This document shows positions 1 through 14,261 of a stretch of 64,000 bases of DNA, one piece after another; position 1 is the stretch's first letter, and every line of letters begins with the position of its first letter. Where the stretch lies: NCBI RefSeq assembly GCF_003441595.1, contig NZ_CP031848.1, positions 1,984,001 through 2,048,000 on the forward strand, in the 5' to 3' direction. Below the pieces are notes generated by a model. It did no database searches, was not told the origin of the DNA, and was given only the letters and a program-made list of their open reading frames with translations. Source of the stretch: Marinobacter sp. Arc7-DN-1 (GTDB taxonomy: Bacteria; Pseudomonadota; Gammaproteobacteria; Pseudomonadales; Oleiphilaceae). Both the position numbers and the translations under genes were made by a program.

Positions 1-1387
1 CCAGATCTTCCATGGTGCGCACACCCATGCCAGCCAGCTTGAAGGCCAGGCTACGGTCCATGCCGTCCATACCAAGAAGATCCTCTGCCGGCTCGGCACC
101 CTCAAGTGCCTCCTCGCTTGCCAGGGCCTGGTTCAGCAGGACATCCTTGGCACGACGACGCAGTTCAGTGACGGTCTCTTCGTCAAAACCTTCGATCGCC
201 AGCATCTCTTCCATTGGCACATAGGCTACCTCCTCGATCGAAGTAAACCCTTCCTCAATCAGCACACCGGCGAACTCTTCATCAATATCCAGGTTGCCAG
301 TGAAATGCTCGACAAGTCGATTGTACTCCTGCTCCTGACGCTCACCGGCTTCTTCTTCGGTCATCACGTTCAGGGTCCAGCCTGTCAGTTCGGTAGCCAG
401 GCGAACATTCTGGCCGTTCCGGCCAATCGCCTGGGCCAGATTGTCTTCCGCCACAGCCACTTCCATGGTGTGCCGGTCTTCATCCATTACGATGGAGGCA
501 ACCTCCGCCGGGGCCATGGCATTAATCACCAACTGGGCCGGGTTATCGTCCCAGAGTACGATGTCGACACGCTCACCACCGAGCTCGTTGGAAACGGCCT
601 GAACGCGGGACCCGCGCATACCAACACAGGCGCCAACCGGATCAATGCGGCGATCATTGGTTTTTACTGCGATCTTGGCCCGGGAGCCAGGATCCCTTGC
701 GGCACCACGGATCTCGATCAGCTCTTCCGCGATTTCCGGCACCTCAATGCGGAACAGCTCGATCAGCATCTGCGCTGCGGTGCGGCTCAGGATCAGTTGG
801 GGGCCGCGATGGTCGGTACGGATCTCCAGAAGCAGGGAGCGCACCCTGTCGCCCATACGGAAGGTTTCCCGGGGAATCAGGTGCTCCCGGGGCAACAGCG
901 CCTCGGCGTTACTGCCCAGATCAACAATGACATTGTCGCGAGTCACTTTTTTGACCGTACCAGACACCAGCTCACCAACACGGTCACGGTAGCTGTCGAC
1001 AATTTTCATGCGCTCAGCTTCACGGACCTTCTGGAAGATAATCTGCTTGGCAGCCTGGGCTCCGATCCGACCGAAGGCCTCGGATTCAATTTTCTCTTCA
1101 TGAATATCGCCCGGCTTCAGCGCCGTGTCGATTTCCTCGGCTTCCTGCAGAGTGAGCTCTGTACCCAGCGCAGGAACCGCATCGTTGTCCACAACCAGCC
1201 AACGGCGGAAGGTTTCATATTCCCCGGTTTTCCGGTCGATCGAAACCCGGATATCCGCCTCTTCGTCATCAAAGCGTTTTTTGGCCGCGGTGGCCAGTGC
1301 CAGCTCGATCGCTTCGAAAATCACATCCTTCTCGACACCTTTCTCGTTCGAGACGGATTCAACCACCAGCAAGATCTCTTTACTCAT
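1..1387 (-). CDS. nusA: Transcription termination/antitermination factor NusA (3' part off the window)
   Basis: NusA binds RNA polymerase and nascent RNA and modulates pausing, termination and antitermination in the cytoplasm. The minus-strand frame starts at an ATG at 1385-1387 ([20 protein letters not shown]) and stays open to the window edge, giving about 462 codons of a protein usually near 490 residues, so only the C-terminal tail is missing. The N-terminal RNA-polymerase-binding domain, the S1 domain and the KH region are within the visible part. It lies 54 bp downstream of rimP in the conserved rimP-nusA-infB order, so it is probably co-transcribed with rimP. Identification is secure; the real C-terminus cannot be seen. 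Confidence 0.95.
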   Translation of the reverse strand, partial: MSKEILLVVESVSNEKGVEKDVIFEAIELALATAAKKRFDDEEADIRVSIDRKTGEYETFRRWLVVDNDAVPALGTELTLQEAEEIDTALKPGDIHEEKIESEAFGRIGAQAAKQIIFQKVREAERMKIVDSYRDRVGELVSGTVKKVTRDNVIVDLGSNAEALLPREHLIPRETFRMGDRVRSLLLEIRTDHRGPQLILSRTAAQMLIELFRIEVPEIAEELIEIRGAARDPGSRAKIAVKTNDRRIDPVGACVGMRGSRVQAVSNELGGERVDIVLWDDNPAQLVINAMAPAEVASIVMDEDRHTMEVAVAEDNLAQAIGRNGQNVRLATELTGWTLNVMTEEEAGERQEQEYNRLVEHFTGNLDIDEEFAGVLIEEGFTSIEEVAYVPMEEMLAIEGFDEETVTELRRRAKDVLLNQALASEEALEGAEPAEDLLGMDGMDRSLAFKLAGMGVRTMEDL

Positions 1388-1441
1388 TGGATTGCCCTGC
1401 CCTCAACATAAACTGTGCGTCCACTGACTTTTTCATATCGT

Positions 1442-1903
1442 TCATTCGAATACCGGTACGATGTGGGCCTTTTCGATGCTGTCAAAAGGCAACAGATATT
1501 CGTGGTCATCAACCACCACCACCACATCATCACCTTCGACACCCTTGATGAGCCCCTGGAACTTCCGGCGCCCTTCAAATGCCATCCGGAGACGAATCTG
1601 AACCTGGTGGCCGACAAAGGCTTCGTATTGCTCCAGACGAAACAGCGGGCGATCCATCCCCGGGGATGAAACCTCCAGTGTGTATTCGGTCTGGATGGGA
1701 TCTTCCACATCCATCACACCGCTGATCTGGCGACTGACTTTTTCGCAGTCCTCGATTCCGATACCGTTCTCGGCATCGTCAATAAATACCCGCAGCAGGG
1801 AATGATGGCCCTGTGAGCGGAATTCAATGCCCCAGAACTCATACCCCAGACCCTCAATTACAGGCCGAAGAATGTCTTCCAGTTGTTTAAGCTTGGCTGA
1901 CAA
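1442..1903 (-). CDS. rimP: Ribosome maturation factor RimP
   Basis: RimP assists maturation of the 30S ribosomal subunit. The 153-residue product starts [20 protein letters not shown] and has the family's two-domain layout: an N-terminal alpha/beta domain with YEFWGIEF and [22 protein letters not shown], and an SH3-like C-terminal half containing [15 protein letters not shown]. Length is normal for the family. It is the first gene of the rimP-nusA pair and is separated from tRNA-Leu by three terminator-like hairpins, which implies its own promoter between about 1904 and 1948. No exact promoter could be assigned. Confidence 0.96.
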   Translation of the reverse strand: MSAKLKQLEDILRPVIEGLGYEFWGIEFRSQGHHSLLRVFIDDAENGIGIEDCEKVSRQISGVMDVEDPIQTEYTLEVSSPGMDRPLFRLEQYEAFVGHQVQIRLRMAFEGRRKFQGLIKGVEGDDVVVVVDDHEYLLPFDSIEKAHIVPVFE

Positions 1904-1948
1904 GTTACGCCTTCTCCGTTATCAGATTTACCGGCCCCAAAAACAAAA

Positions 1949-1974
1949 AAAGGGCTGTTTTATCAGCCCTTTTT
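1949..1974 (-). terminator. Intrinsic terminator upstream of rimP (bidirectional form)
   Basis: A perfect 6-bp stem, GGGCTG/CAGCCC, extended by A:T pairs and flanked by A-rich and T-rich tracts on both sides. On the minus strand it is followed by a run of Ts and sits between tRNA-Leu and rimP, so it would insulate rimP from readthrough. Its symmetry means it could also act on plus-strand transcripts. Confidence 0.7.
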
Positions 1975-2009
1975 ATGCACCAGGGCCCTTTGCGCCAGGC
2001 CCCTTAATC

Positions 2010-2036
2010 AAAAAGCCCCGAACAATGGGGCCTTTT
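2010..2036 (-). terminator. Second intrinsic terminator downstream of tRNA-Leu
   Basis: On the minus strand a GGCCCC/GGGGC-type hairpin with a short loop is followed by a T-run. It lies between the tRNA-proximal terminator and the rimP-proximal one. Confidence 0.6.
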
Positions 2037-2181
2037 GTTGCAAGAACTCGCAGGAAGCAAACCGATGTACCGCTTCCTGCTGACAGACACCTGGCCTGCC
2101 AGAAACCCGCCAGCACCACGCGGCAGGTCCCAATCTCCGCCGGAGTATAGAGACGCCGGGCAGAGTGGTCAAGGACTGACC

Positions 2182-2211
2182 AAAAAAAACGGCCTGGAGA
2201 GTCCAAGCCGC
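2182..2211 (-). terminator. Terminator directly after tRNA-Leu
   Basis: About 13 bp beyond the tRNA 3' end on the minus strand, a stem of the form CGGCTTGG/CCAGGCCG with a 5-nt loop is followed by eight Ts. This is a classical rho-independent terminator for the secG-tRNA-Leu transcript. Between here and the next hairpin there is also a 9-bp inverted repeat (2050-2058 with 2072-2080) of unknown role. Confidence 0.8.
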
Positions 2212-2223
2212 TTTTCTTCTATA

Positions 2224-2308
2224 TGGTGCCCGGGGCCGGACTCGAACCGGCACAGCTTTCGCCACTACCCCCTCAAGATAGCGTGTCTACCAGTTTCACC
2301 ACCCGGGC
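2224..2308 (-). tRNA. leuU: tRNA-Leu (anticodon GAG)
   Basis: An 85-nt minus-strand cloverleaf: acceptor stem GCCCGGG paired with CCCGGGC, encoded CCA end, anticodon loop TTGAGGG (anticodon GAG) on a CTATC/GGTAG stem, a long class II variable arm and a GTTCGAGTC T-loop. The position downstream of secG matches the conserved gammaproteobacterial secG-leuU order. Confidence 0.97.
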
Positions 2309-2315
2309 AACATTC

Positions 2316-2696
2316 TTACTCGAGTTCAGGGAGACCAGACTCCCCGCCCCCGGTTTCGCTGGAGGAAGCCTTACCATTTCCAGCGGCACTGTCAGCCGGT
2401 GCGGTGGCAGCGGATTCCTCGACTACAGGAATACCTGCTTCCCCGGCCAGTTCGGCGCGCTGCTTGGCAAAGACCGCCAGCGAGAAACTTGTCACAAAAA
2501 ATACAATGGCGAGCAGAGTCGTAAAGCGGGTCAGAAAACTGCCACTACCCTGACTACCGAATACTGTCTGAGAGGCACCACCACCAAAGGCAGCTCCTGC
2601 GTCAGCACCCTTGCCCTGCTGGATCAGCACAAGACCCACCAGCGCCACCGCGATCACGACGTGCACAACGACAACCAGTGTCTCTAACCAATCCAT
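2316..2696 (-). CDS. secG: Protein-export membrane protein SecG
   Basis: SecG is the small accessory subunit of the SecYEG translocon in the inner membrane and assists SecA-driven export. The 126-residue product has two membrane segments, near residues 3-22 and 53-75, separated by the signature loop IQQGKGADAGAAFGGGASQTVFG. The C-terminal tail after residue 85 is Ala/Ser/Glu-rich and longer than in E. coli SecG, as in Pseudomonas relatives. It lies between tpiA and tRNA-Leu, 24 bp after tpiA, and the tRNA follows within 10 bp, so mRNA and tRNA probably share a transcript. Confidence 0.95.
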   Translation of the reverse strand: MDWLETLVVVVHVVIAVALVGLVLIQQGKGADAGAAFGGGASQTVFGSQGSGSFLTRFTTLLAIVFFVTSFSLAVFAKQRAELAGEAGIPVVEESAATAPADSAAGNGKASSSETGGGESGLPELE

Positions 2697-2720
2697 AACG
2701 ACTCTCGCGAACCTTTAACT

Positions 2721-3479
2721 TTAGGCATCTGCCGGAACCGCCCGGCAAATACTTACAAATTCTTCTGCTATCAGCGACGCTCCGCCGATCAAGCCGCCAT
2801 CAACATCCGGCTCGGCAAAAAGCGCCGGTGCATTATCCGCTTTTACACTGCCCCCGTAAAGCAGCGATATCTCTTCCGCCGGGGCACCCATCCCTGCCAG
2901 CACTTTTCTGATCGACGCGTGCATGGCCTGGGCATCTTGCGCGGTGGCTGTTTTGCCGGTGCCAATAGCCCATACAGGCTCGTAAGCAACGACAACACGC
3001 GACCACTGATCCGGCGTCACTGCTGCCAGCCCTTTCCGGACCTGACCTGCAACAACCGACTCCGCCTCGCCAGCCTCCCGCTGTTCAAGCGTTTCACCGA
3101 CACAGACGATGGCGTCCAGATCATTGCCAACGAGGCGCTCAACTTTTGCAGCCACCATGTCGTCGCTTTCAGCAAAGATCTGACGACGTTCAGAGTGACC
3201 CACCAGACCGTAACGGCAACCCTGATCTCTTGCCATCCCAGCGGAAATCTCACCGGTATAGGCTCCGGATTCCCACTGCCCGACGTTCTGAACACCCAAT
3301 GCCAGCGCATCACCGGCCTGGGCGACCGCATCTCCGATATAAATTGCGGGAGGAATGATAACAACCTCAACGCCATTATCAAGAGACTCGACCTGGGATC
3401 GCACATAGCCTACCAGCGTTTGGGCCAGGTCTCTTGACCCGTTCATCTTCCAGTTTCCGGCTACGATCTTACGACGCAT
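2721..3479 (-). CDS. tpiA: Triosephosphate isomerase
   Basis: Catalyses interconversion of dihydroxyacetone phosphate and glyceraldehyde 3-phosphate. The chosen start gives MRRKIVAGNWKMNGS, the canonical N-terminus with the substrate-binding Asn and Lys; an upstream in-frame start would add 19 unconserved residues. The catalytic His lies in VGHSERR and the catalytic Glu in VVAYEPVWAIGTGKTA, with the phosphate-binding LLYGGSVKADN motif near the C-terminus. The 252-residue length is typical. It sits between glmM and secG as in Pseudomonas, probably in one operon. Confidence 0.97.
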   Translation of the reverse strand: MRRKIVAGNWKMNGSRDLAQTLVGYVRSQVESLDNGVEVVIIPPAIYIGDAVAQAGDALALGVQNVGQWESGAYTGEISAGMARDQGCRYGLVGHSERRQIFAESDDMVAAKVERLVGNDLDAIVCVGETLEQREAGEAESVVAGQVRKGLAAVTPDQWSRVVVAYEPVWAIGTGKTATAQDAQAMHASIRKVLAGMGAPAEEISLLYGGSVKADNAPALFAEPDVDGGLIGGASLIAEEFVSICRAVPADA

Positions 3480-3554
3480 AACAGTTCCCGAACGTGAGGG
3501 AGGGCGAACTATACAGCACTCCCTCCCGGCAGACAACCGCCTGAAAACACAAAA

Positions 3555-4898
3555 TTAAGCGGCAGAATTCTCCACCACTTTCGCCAGTTCCTCGACAACC
3601 CGCAGGATATCCTCTGCGTCCTGTCCTTCGGCCATAACCCGGATCAACGGTTCGGTTCCAGAGGCTCTGAGCAGGATTCGCCCGGAGCTGCCCAGATCAG
3701 ATTCGGCCTTTTGCACCGCAGCAACAATGTCGTCTCGGCTGAACGGATCGAAACGCTGGCTTACACGCACGTTAATCATCTTCTGAGGCAGCTTGCTCAT
3801 GCCCAGACGGATGTCGGAAAGCGTCTTCCCCGATTTTCTGACCGCCAGCAGGGTCTGCAACGCCGAGACAATCCCATCTCCGGTACTCGTGCAGTCACGA
3901 ATAACCATATGACCCGAGCCTTCACCGCCGAGTACCCAGTTGTTGGCCACCAGGCGCTCCATTACGTAGCGATCGCCGACATTGGCGCGCTCGAATTCGA
4001 TGCCAATCTCATTCAGTGCCAGCTCGACACCAAGGTTGGTCATCAGGGTACCGACAACCCCGCCTTTCAGGCTGCCCTCCGCAAAGCGCTGGGAGGCAAT
4101 CACGTAGAGAAGTTCATCGCCATCCACTTCGGAGCCGTCGCGGTCCACCATCAGCACCCGGTCACCGTCGCCGTCAAAAGCGATGCCAAGATCCGCCCCC
4201 TTTCCAACAACAGCTGCCTTCAGCGCTTCCAGATGGGTAGAGCCAACGTTCAGGTTGATATTCAGACCATCGGGATCGGCGCCAATCACCGACACCCTGG
4301 CGCCAAGCTCACTGAATACCTTAGGGGCAACGTGATAAGTGGCACCGTGAGCGCAATCCAGCACGATTTTCATGCCATCCAGGGTGAATTCGTTCGGCAC
4401 GGTACTTTTGCAGAATTCCACATACCGGCCCGGGGCATCGTCCACCCGAGAGGCCTTGCCAAGCTCCGCCGGCTCACACACCTGAATCGGCATGTCCAGC
4501 CAACGCTCGATTTCCGCTTCCAGGGCGTCATCGAGCTTGGTGCCGTCAGCCGAGAAAAACTTGATGCCATTGTCGTGATGAGGGTTATGGGACGCACTGA
4601 TCACGATACCGGCCGAGGCCCGGAATGTACGGGTGAGATAGGCGATGGCTGGTGTCGGCATCGGGCCAAGCAGTTTTACATCAACACCGGCGGCTGAAAG
4701 CCCGGCCTCGAGGGCGGATTCAAACATGTAACCGGAGAGGCGGGTGTCCTTGCCAATCAATACACTGTTGCGATGGCCATCGCGCTTGAACGCCTGACCG
4801 GCGGCCCAGCCCAACTTGAGCATGAATTCGGGGGTAATCGGAAACTCACCGACACGGCCGCGGATGCCGTCGGTGCCAAAATATTTTCTTTCGGACAT
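3555..4898 (-). CDS. glmM: Phosphoglucosamine mutase
   Basis: Converts glucosamine-6-phosphate to glucosamine-1-phosphate on the route to UDP-GlcNAc for peptidoglycan and LPS. The 447-residue product has the N-terminal YFGTDGIRG motif, the phosphoserine loop [12 protein letters not shown] with the active-site Ser near residue 103, the metal-binding AFDGDGDR near residue 245, and the phosphate-binding [12 protein letters not shown] near the C-terminus. Its start overlaps the folP stop by one base (TAATG), which implies translational coupling. Confidence 0.97.
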   Translation of the reverse strand: MSERKYFGTDGIRGRVGEFPITPEFMLKLGWAAGQAFKRDGHRNSVLIGKDTRLSGYMFESALEAGLSAAGVDVKLLGPMPTPAIAYLTRTFRASAGIVISASHNPHHDNGIKFFSADGTKLDDALEAEIERWLDMPIQVCEPAELGKASRVDDAPGRYVEFCKSTVPNEFTLDGMKIVLDCAHGATYHVAPKVFSELGARVSVIGADPDGLNINLNVGSTHLEALKAAVVGKGADLGIAFDGDGDRVLMVDRDGSEVDGDELLYVIASQRFAEGSLKGGVVGTLMTNLGVELALNEIGIEFERANVGDRYVMERLVANNWVLGGEGSGHMVIRDCTSTGDGIVSALQTLLAVRKSGKTLSDIRLGMSKLPQKMINVRVSQRFDPFSRDDIVAAVQKAESDLGSSGRILLRASGTEPLIRVMAEGQDAEDILRVVEELAKVVENSAA

Positions 4899-5728
4899 TA
4901 GCCTGCCTCCTTCACTGCCGTCACCACACGGACGGCGTCCACAGTTTCCCTGACATCGTGCACGCGAATTATGCTGGCACCTTTCATGGCGGATATTGTC
5001 GCGGCCGCGAGACTTGCGGGCAACCTTTCATTCACATCGCGTCCGGTGATATGGCCGAGCATGGACTTCCGGGAAACCCCAATCAGCAGCGGGTGCCCGA
5101 GGATATGCATCTGCTCAAGGGAAGCGAGCAGCTGCAGGTTGTGCTCGAGACTCTTGCCAAAACCGAAGCCCGGGTCGAGCAGAATATTCTCCGGACGAAC
5201 GCCGGCCATTTCGGCTACACGCATTCGCTCCGAGAGAAACGAACTCACCTCCCGGCGGACATTCCGGTACTCCGGGCAATCCTGCATGGTGTCCGGCTCG
5301 CCCTGAATATGCATGATACACACCGGTATGGCAGCCCGGGCGACCACCTCCGGCGCGCCTTCCCGCTGAAGCGCACGCACATCGTTAATCAGGCCTGCCC
5401 CGAGTTTCGCCGTTTCCGCCATCACTTCCGGCGCACTGGTGTCCACCGAGACCACGGCATCCAGCTCTCGGGCAACCGCTTCAACCACCGGGCAGACCCG
5501 ATCCAGCTCTTCCTGAACCGACACCGGCGTCGCACCCGGACGGGTCGACTCACCACCGATATCGATAAATGTCGCACCATCGGCCACCATTTGCCTGGCC
5601 CGCTGGAGAGCCACGCCAGGCCGGTTGAACTTCCCTCCATCGGAAAAGGAATCCGGCGTTACGTTTAAAATCCCCATTACGTGGCAGCGGGACATATCCA
5701 GCTCCCGCCCGGCAAAATTCATTTTCAT
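4898..5728 (-). CDS. folP: Dihydropteroate synthase
   Basis: Condenses 6-hydroxymethyl-dihydropterin pyrophosphate with p-aminobenzoate in folate synthesis; it is the sulfonamide target. The 276-residue product shows [28 protein letters not shown], an [10 protein letters not shown] strand, and [13 protein letters not shown] followed by IGVSRKSML, the pterin and phosphate site. The start used has a plausible AAAAAGG ribosome site just upstream; MNFAGREL two codons later is an alternative. A degraded group II intron ends only about 22 bp upstream of the start, so any native promoter shared with ftsH has been displaced. Confidence 0.96.
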   Translation of the reverse strand: MKMNFAGRELDMSRCHVMGILNVTPDSFSDGGKFNRPGVALQRARQMVADGATFIDIGGESTRPGATPVSVQEELDRVCPVVEAVARELDAVVSVDTSAPEVMAETAKLGAGLINDVRALQREGAPEVVARAAIPVCIMHIQGEPDTMQDCPEYRNVRREVSSFLSERMRVAEMAGVRPENILLDPGFGFGKSLEHNLQLLASLEQMHILGHPLLIGVSRKSMLGHITGRDVNERLPASLAAATISAMKGASIIRVHDVRETVDAVRVVTAVKEAG

Positions 5729-5749
5729 GGCAAACCTTTTTCAGACTGG

Positions 5750-7678
<1,929 letters not shown>

Positions 7679-7680
7679 CA

Positions 7681-7710
7681 AAACAAACGCCGCCCGGGAT
7701 CCGGGCGGCG
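7681..7710 (-). terminator. ftsH: ftsH terminator, used as the group II intron insertion site
   Basis: A 10-bp GC stem (CGCCGCCCGG paired with CCGGGCGGCG around a 3-nt loop) lies 34 bp after the ftsH stop and is followed on the minus strand by TTTGTTTTG. The intron's GTGCGCC begins right after this tail. Confidence 0.85.
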
Positions 7711-7743
7711 CTGGGAGCTACAGGGGTTTCCTGGCCGGCAGAG

Positions 7744-9687
7744 TCAATGCTCTCCGGCAGGTCGGCCGACACCCGGATGACGACCGTCATCGGAAGCCTT
7801 GGGCTCCGGCGCCACTTCAGGCTCATCGACTTTCACACCACCTGCGGGACCACTGTCTCCCCAACCTTTCGGCGGACGAGGTGTTCGGCCCTCCATGATG
7901 TCGTCGATCTGGTGACGATCGATGGTTTCGTACTTGATCAGCGCATCGGCCATCATGTCGAGCTTGTCGCGGTTATCGATCAGAATCTGCCTGGCCTTTT
8001 CGTAGCAGGTGTCAATGATGTTGCGGACTTCTTCGTCAATCCGCTGGGCCGTTTCCGGCGAGTACACCGTCTGGGACTGGCCGGCGGACATGCCGAGGAA
8101 CGGCTCTTCGCTGTCAGTGTCGTACTGAAGCGGCCCAAGCTTTTCGGACAGCCCCCAGCGGGTCACCATGTTGCGGGCCAGGCTGGTCGCCCGCTCGATA
8201 TCATTGGATGCACCGGTGGTAACGCCATCAAACCCAAGGGTCAGCTCTTCGGCAACACGGCCACCGAAAAGACTGCAGATGGAGCTGATCAGGAAACGCT
8301 TGCTGTGGCTGTACTTATCCTCTTCAGGGAGGAACATGGTCACACCCAGCGCACGGCCGCGAGGAATAATGCTGACCTTGTAAACCGGGTCATGCTCCGG
8401 CATCAGCCGGCCGACAATGGCATGGCCAGATTCATGGTAAGCCGTGTTCCGCTTTTCCTTCTCACTCATGACCATGGACTTACGCTCGGCGCCCATCATG
8501 ATCTTGTCTTTGGCCAGCTCGAACTCTTCCATGGAAACCAGGCGCTGGTCACGACGCGCCGCAAACAGGGCAGCTTCATTCACCAGGTTGGCCAGGTCAG
8601 CACCGGAGAATCCGGGTGTACCACGGGCAATCAGAGCCGGTTCTACGCCATCCGCCAGGGGCACCTTCTTCATGTGCACCTTGAGGATCTGCTCGCGGCC
8701 GATGATATCCGGCAGGCCAACGACCACCTGGCGGTCGAAACGGCCCGGGCGCAACAGCGCGGGGTCCAGAACGTCCGGACGGTTGGTGGCGGCGATGACG
8801 ATAACGCCTTCGTTGCCTTCAAAGCCGTCCATCTCAACCAGCAACTGGTTCAGGGTCTGCTCGCGCTCATCATGACCACCACCCATACCGGCGCCACGAT
8901 GACGACCGACCGCATCAATCTCGTCGATAAAGATGATGCACGGGCTCTGCTTTTTGGCCTGCTCGAACATGTCGCGAACACGGGATGCACCCACGCCCAC
9001 GAACATTTCCACGAAGTCGGAACCGGAGATGGAAAAGAACGGCACCTTGGCTTCACCGGCAATGGCTTTGGCGAGCAGGGTTTTACCAGTGCCCGGCTGA
9101 CCCACCATCAGAACGCCTTTGGGAATGCTGCCGCCAAGACGCTGGAATTTGCTGGGATCCCGCAGGAAGTCCACCAGTTCTTTGACGTCTTCCTTGGCCT
9201 CATCAACGCCGGCCACGTCACCGAAGGTTGTCTTGATCTGATCTTCACTCATCAGACGGGCCTTGCTCTTGCCGAAGGACATGGGGCCTTTGCCGCCGCC
9301 ACCTCCCTGCATCTGGCGCATGAAGAAGACAAACAGCGCGATGATGATCAGTATCGGGAACGCAGCCACCAGCAACTGTGTCCACAGGCTCTGGCGCTCA
9401 GGCTGCTTACCGATAACCTCAACGTTGTTCGCGAGAAGATCGTCCATCAGCTTGTTGTCAGACACCTGCGGACGGATTGTCTGGAACTGGGAGCCGTCAC
9501 CACGGGTACCCTGAACCTCCAGCCCATCGATTGTGACCTGACGGACCTGCCCTTGCTGGACCATCTCCACAAACTGGGAATAATTGACTTGTTGGCCGGT
9601 GGTGGTGGGAGAGAAATTCTGAAACACCATCAGCAGCACGGCGGCTATAATTAGCCAGAGAACCAGATTTTTTGCCATATCGTTCAA
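7744..9687 (-). CDS. ftsH: ATP-dependent zinc metalloprotease FtsH
   Basis: Inner-membrane AAA+ protease that degrades unassembled membrane proteins and regulators. The 647-residue product has membrane segments near residues 8-23 and 105-124 around a periplasmic domain. They are followed by the AAA module with Walker A GQPGTGKT (196-203), Walker [10 protein letters not shown] and the second region of homology [18 protein letters not shown], and then the M41 peptidase with HESGH. Gln replaces the more common Pro in the Walker A loop. The [11 protein letters not shown] start matches the E. coli N-terminus. A hairpin terminator follows, then the intron. The usual upstream partner rlmE is missing. 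Confidence 0.97.
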   Translation of the reverse strand: MNDMAKNLVLWLIIAAVLLMVFQNFSPTTTGQQVNYSQFVEMVQQGQVRQVTIDGLEVQGTRGDGSQFQTIRPQVSDNKLMDDLLANNVEVIGKQPERQSLWTQLLVAAFPILIIIALFVFFMRQMQGGGGGKGPMSFGKSKARLMSEDQIKTTFGDVAGVDEAKEDVKELVDFLRDPSKFQRLGGSIPKGVLMVGQPGTGKTLLAKAIAGEAKVPFFSISGSDFVEMFVGVGASRVRDMFEQAKKQSPCIIFIDEIDAVGRHRGAGMGGGHDEREQTLNQLLVEMDGFEGNEGVIVIAATNRPDVLDPALLRPGRFDRQVVVGLPDIIGREQILKVHMKKVPLADGVEPALIARGTPGFSGADLANLVNEAALFAARRDQRLVSMEEFELAKDKIMMGAERKSMVMSEKEKRNTAYHESGHAIVGRLMPEHDPVYKVSIIPRGRALGVTMFLPEEDKYSHSKRFLISSICSLFGGRVAEELTLGFDGVTTGASNDIERATSLARNMVTRWGLSEKLGPLQYDTDSEEPFLGMSAGQSQTVYSPETAQRIDEEVRNIIDTCYEKARQILIDNRDKLDMMADALIKYETIDRHQIDDIMEGRTPRPPKGWGDSGPAGGVKVDEPEVAPEPKASDDGRHPGVGRPAGEH

Positions 9688-9819
9688 GGATCATCACCTG
9701 TGAATTGAAGGGTTAGCTTTTCGAAAGCACCCTTTTCAGACACCTTACACCAATTGTACGCCCGTCCACCAGAAACGGCCCATCCGTATCGGCCACACGG
9801 GACATACAGATTTTCCGAT

Positions 9820-9925
9820 GAAAAGCGGCCATACCATTCATAGTGGGCGCCATATCTGAAATTACAACAGCGACACCAGACCACCCCCCAACTTCCTGGT
9901 ACTTTTTGACCCAGAGTCGATCAAT
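9820..9925 (-). pseudogene. Possible remnant of rlmE (23S rRNA 2'-O-methyltransferase)
   Basis: RlmE methylates U2552 of 23S rRNA and normally lies directly upstream of ftsH. Here the roughly 400-bp gap between ftsH and yhbY has no full gene. One minus-strand frame contains VVISDMAPTMNGMAAF preceded by a plausible helix, matching the RlmE motif V(I/M)SDMAPNMSG. The residues on either side do not continue the family: there is no N-terminal SAM-binding part and no C-terminal KVRKP..SRSRS motif. I read it as a deletion remnant; a chance match over about 15 residues is possible. Confidence 0.4.
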
Positions 9926-10084
9926 TTGTTCCTTCGGCCTGCCAGCGACCACTTCAATAACTTCAATACATGTTAACGGCCATTTTTACGGCAAGACGAT
10001 CTGTTACAATCCTTCGATTATACGTTCAAGTCTGCGCATACGCCGCTGACCTTTTGTTAATTGCATCGATAAAGAGATTACATC

Positions 10085-10396
10085 ATGAGTCTTTCACCGG
10101 AACAGCGCCGGGAATACCGGGCCATTGCCCACAATCTGAAGCCGGTCATCATCGTTGGCGACAAAGGTCTGTCGGAGGGGCTGCAGGAAGAACTGGAGCG
10201 CGCCCTGAATGATCACGAGCTGATCAAGATCAAGGTGGCAAACCAGGATCGCGAAGCAAGGCAGGAAGCCATCGCGGCACTTTGCGAGAGTTCCGGCGCC
10301 GAGCTGGTCCAGACCATCGGCAAAATCGCCGTGATCCTGCGCCGCGCGAAGAAACCCAACCCCAAGCTGTCCAACCTACTGCGCCACAAGCACTGA
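10085..10396 (+). CDS. yhbY: YhbY/CRM-domain RNA-binding protein
   Basis: A small single-domain CRM protein that binds RNA and associates with pre-50S ribosomal particles in relatives. The 103-residue product starts MSLSPEQRREYRAIAHNLKP and contains the hallmark glycine turn VIIVGDKGLSEG, the helix QEELERALNDHELIKIKV and the closing strand GKIAVILRRAKK. It is divergent from ftsH, as in E. coli and Pseudomonas where rlmE-ftsH lies opposite. A perfect 46-bp palindrome follows its stop codon, between it and greA. Confidence 0.94.
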   Translation: MSLSPEQRREYRAIAHNLKPVIIVGDKGLSEGLQEELERALNDHELIKIKVANQDREARQEAIAALCESSGAELVQTIGKIAVILRRAKKPNPKLSNLLRHKH

Positions 10397-10420
10397 TCCG
10401 ACGCCCGGGAAGCAGGAAAC

Positions 10421-10466
10421 GTGAACATGGGGTCAGATGAAAGCTTTCATCTGACCCCATGTTCAC
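10421..10466. repeat. Perfect 46-bp palindrome between yhbY and greA
   Basis: Two 23-base arms, starting GTGAACATGGGGTCAGATG, pair without mismatch around a central AAGCTT. It lies between convergent genes, 24 bp after yhbY and 12 bp from the greA stop. There is no T-run on either side, so it is not a standard terminator. The TCTGACCCC arm resembles dispersed REP-like palindromes; that assignment is inference. Confidence 0.9.
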
Positions 10467-10478
10467 CGCACCGGGTGA

Positions 10479-10958
10479 TCAGACGTATTCGACTTCCTCG
10501 ATCTCGTATTCCACGGTACCAGAGGGCACGCGAATCGCGACCACGTCACCTTCACTCTTGCCAACAAGGGCCCGGGCGATGGGTGAGGAAATCGACAACT
10601 TCCCTGCCTTGATGTCGGCTTCGTCCTCACCAACGATTTTGTAGATGACTTGCTCATCCGTGTCCATGTTGAGCAGATGGACAGTGGTGCCAAAAATCAC
10701 CTTTCCGGTGTTCTCCATGGCGGTGACATCAATCACCTGGGCGCCCGACAGCTTGCCCTCGATTTCCTGGATACGGCCCTCGATAAAGCTTTGCTGCTCC
10801 CGGGCGGCATGGTATTCCGCGTTTTCTTTCAGGTCGCCGTGCTCACGGGCGTCGGCAATGGCCGCAATCACCCGGGGACGATCTTCGGACTTCAGCTTCT
10901 GAAGTTCCTGGCGGAGGCGGCTCTCCCCCTCCTTTGTCATCGGTACTCTGTCAGCCAT
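10479..10958 (-). CDS. greA: Transcription elongation factor GreA
   Basis: GreA rescues backtracked RNA polymerase by stimulating transcript cleavage through the secondary channel. The 159-residue product has the N-terminal coiled-coil hairpin with the acidic tip in [20 protein letters not shown] (the catalytic Asp/Glu pair) and the FKBP-like C-terminal domain ending [16 protein letters not shown] and [14 protein letters not shown]. It follows carB by only 4 bp, the carA-carB-greA arrangement seen in Pseudomonas, and is probably co-transcribed. Confidence 0.97.
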   Translation of the reverse strand: MADRVPMTKEGESRLRQELQKLKSEDRPRVIAAIADAREHGDLKENAEYHAAREQQSFIEGRIQEIEGKLSGAQVIDVTAMENTGKVIFGTTVHLLNMDTDEQVIYKIVGEDEADIKAGKLSISSPIARALVGKSEGDVVAIRVPSGTVEYEIEEVEYV

Positions 10959-10962
10959 AGTC

Positions 10963-14181
<3,219 letters not shown>

Positions 14182-14261
14182 GTCTTGGTATACCTGTCAG
14201 CAACTGTTGAATTCTGGCAGCGCAACACGCGGCGCCCGTGAGTTTTCCGTGGCGATCAGCC

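Noticed and set aside
305..1411. 368-codon plus-strand open frame
   Set aside because: Antisense of nusA; no plausible protein family, while the minus strand reads a clear NusA.
10421..10466. Bidirectional terminator for yhbY and greA
   Set aside because: Hairpin symmetry would fit, but there is no T-run on either strand; reported as a palindrome of unknown role.
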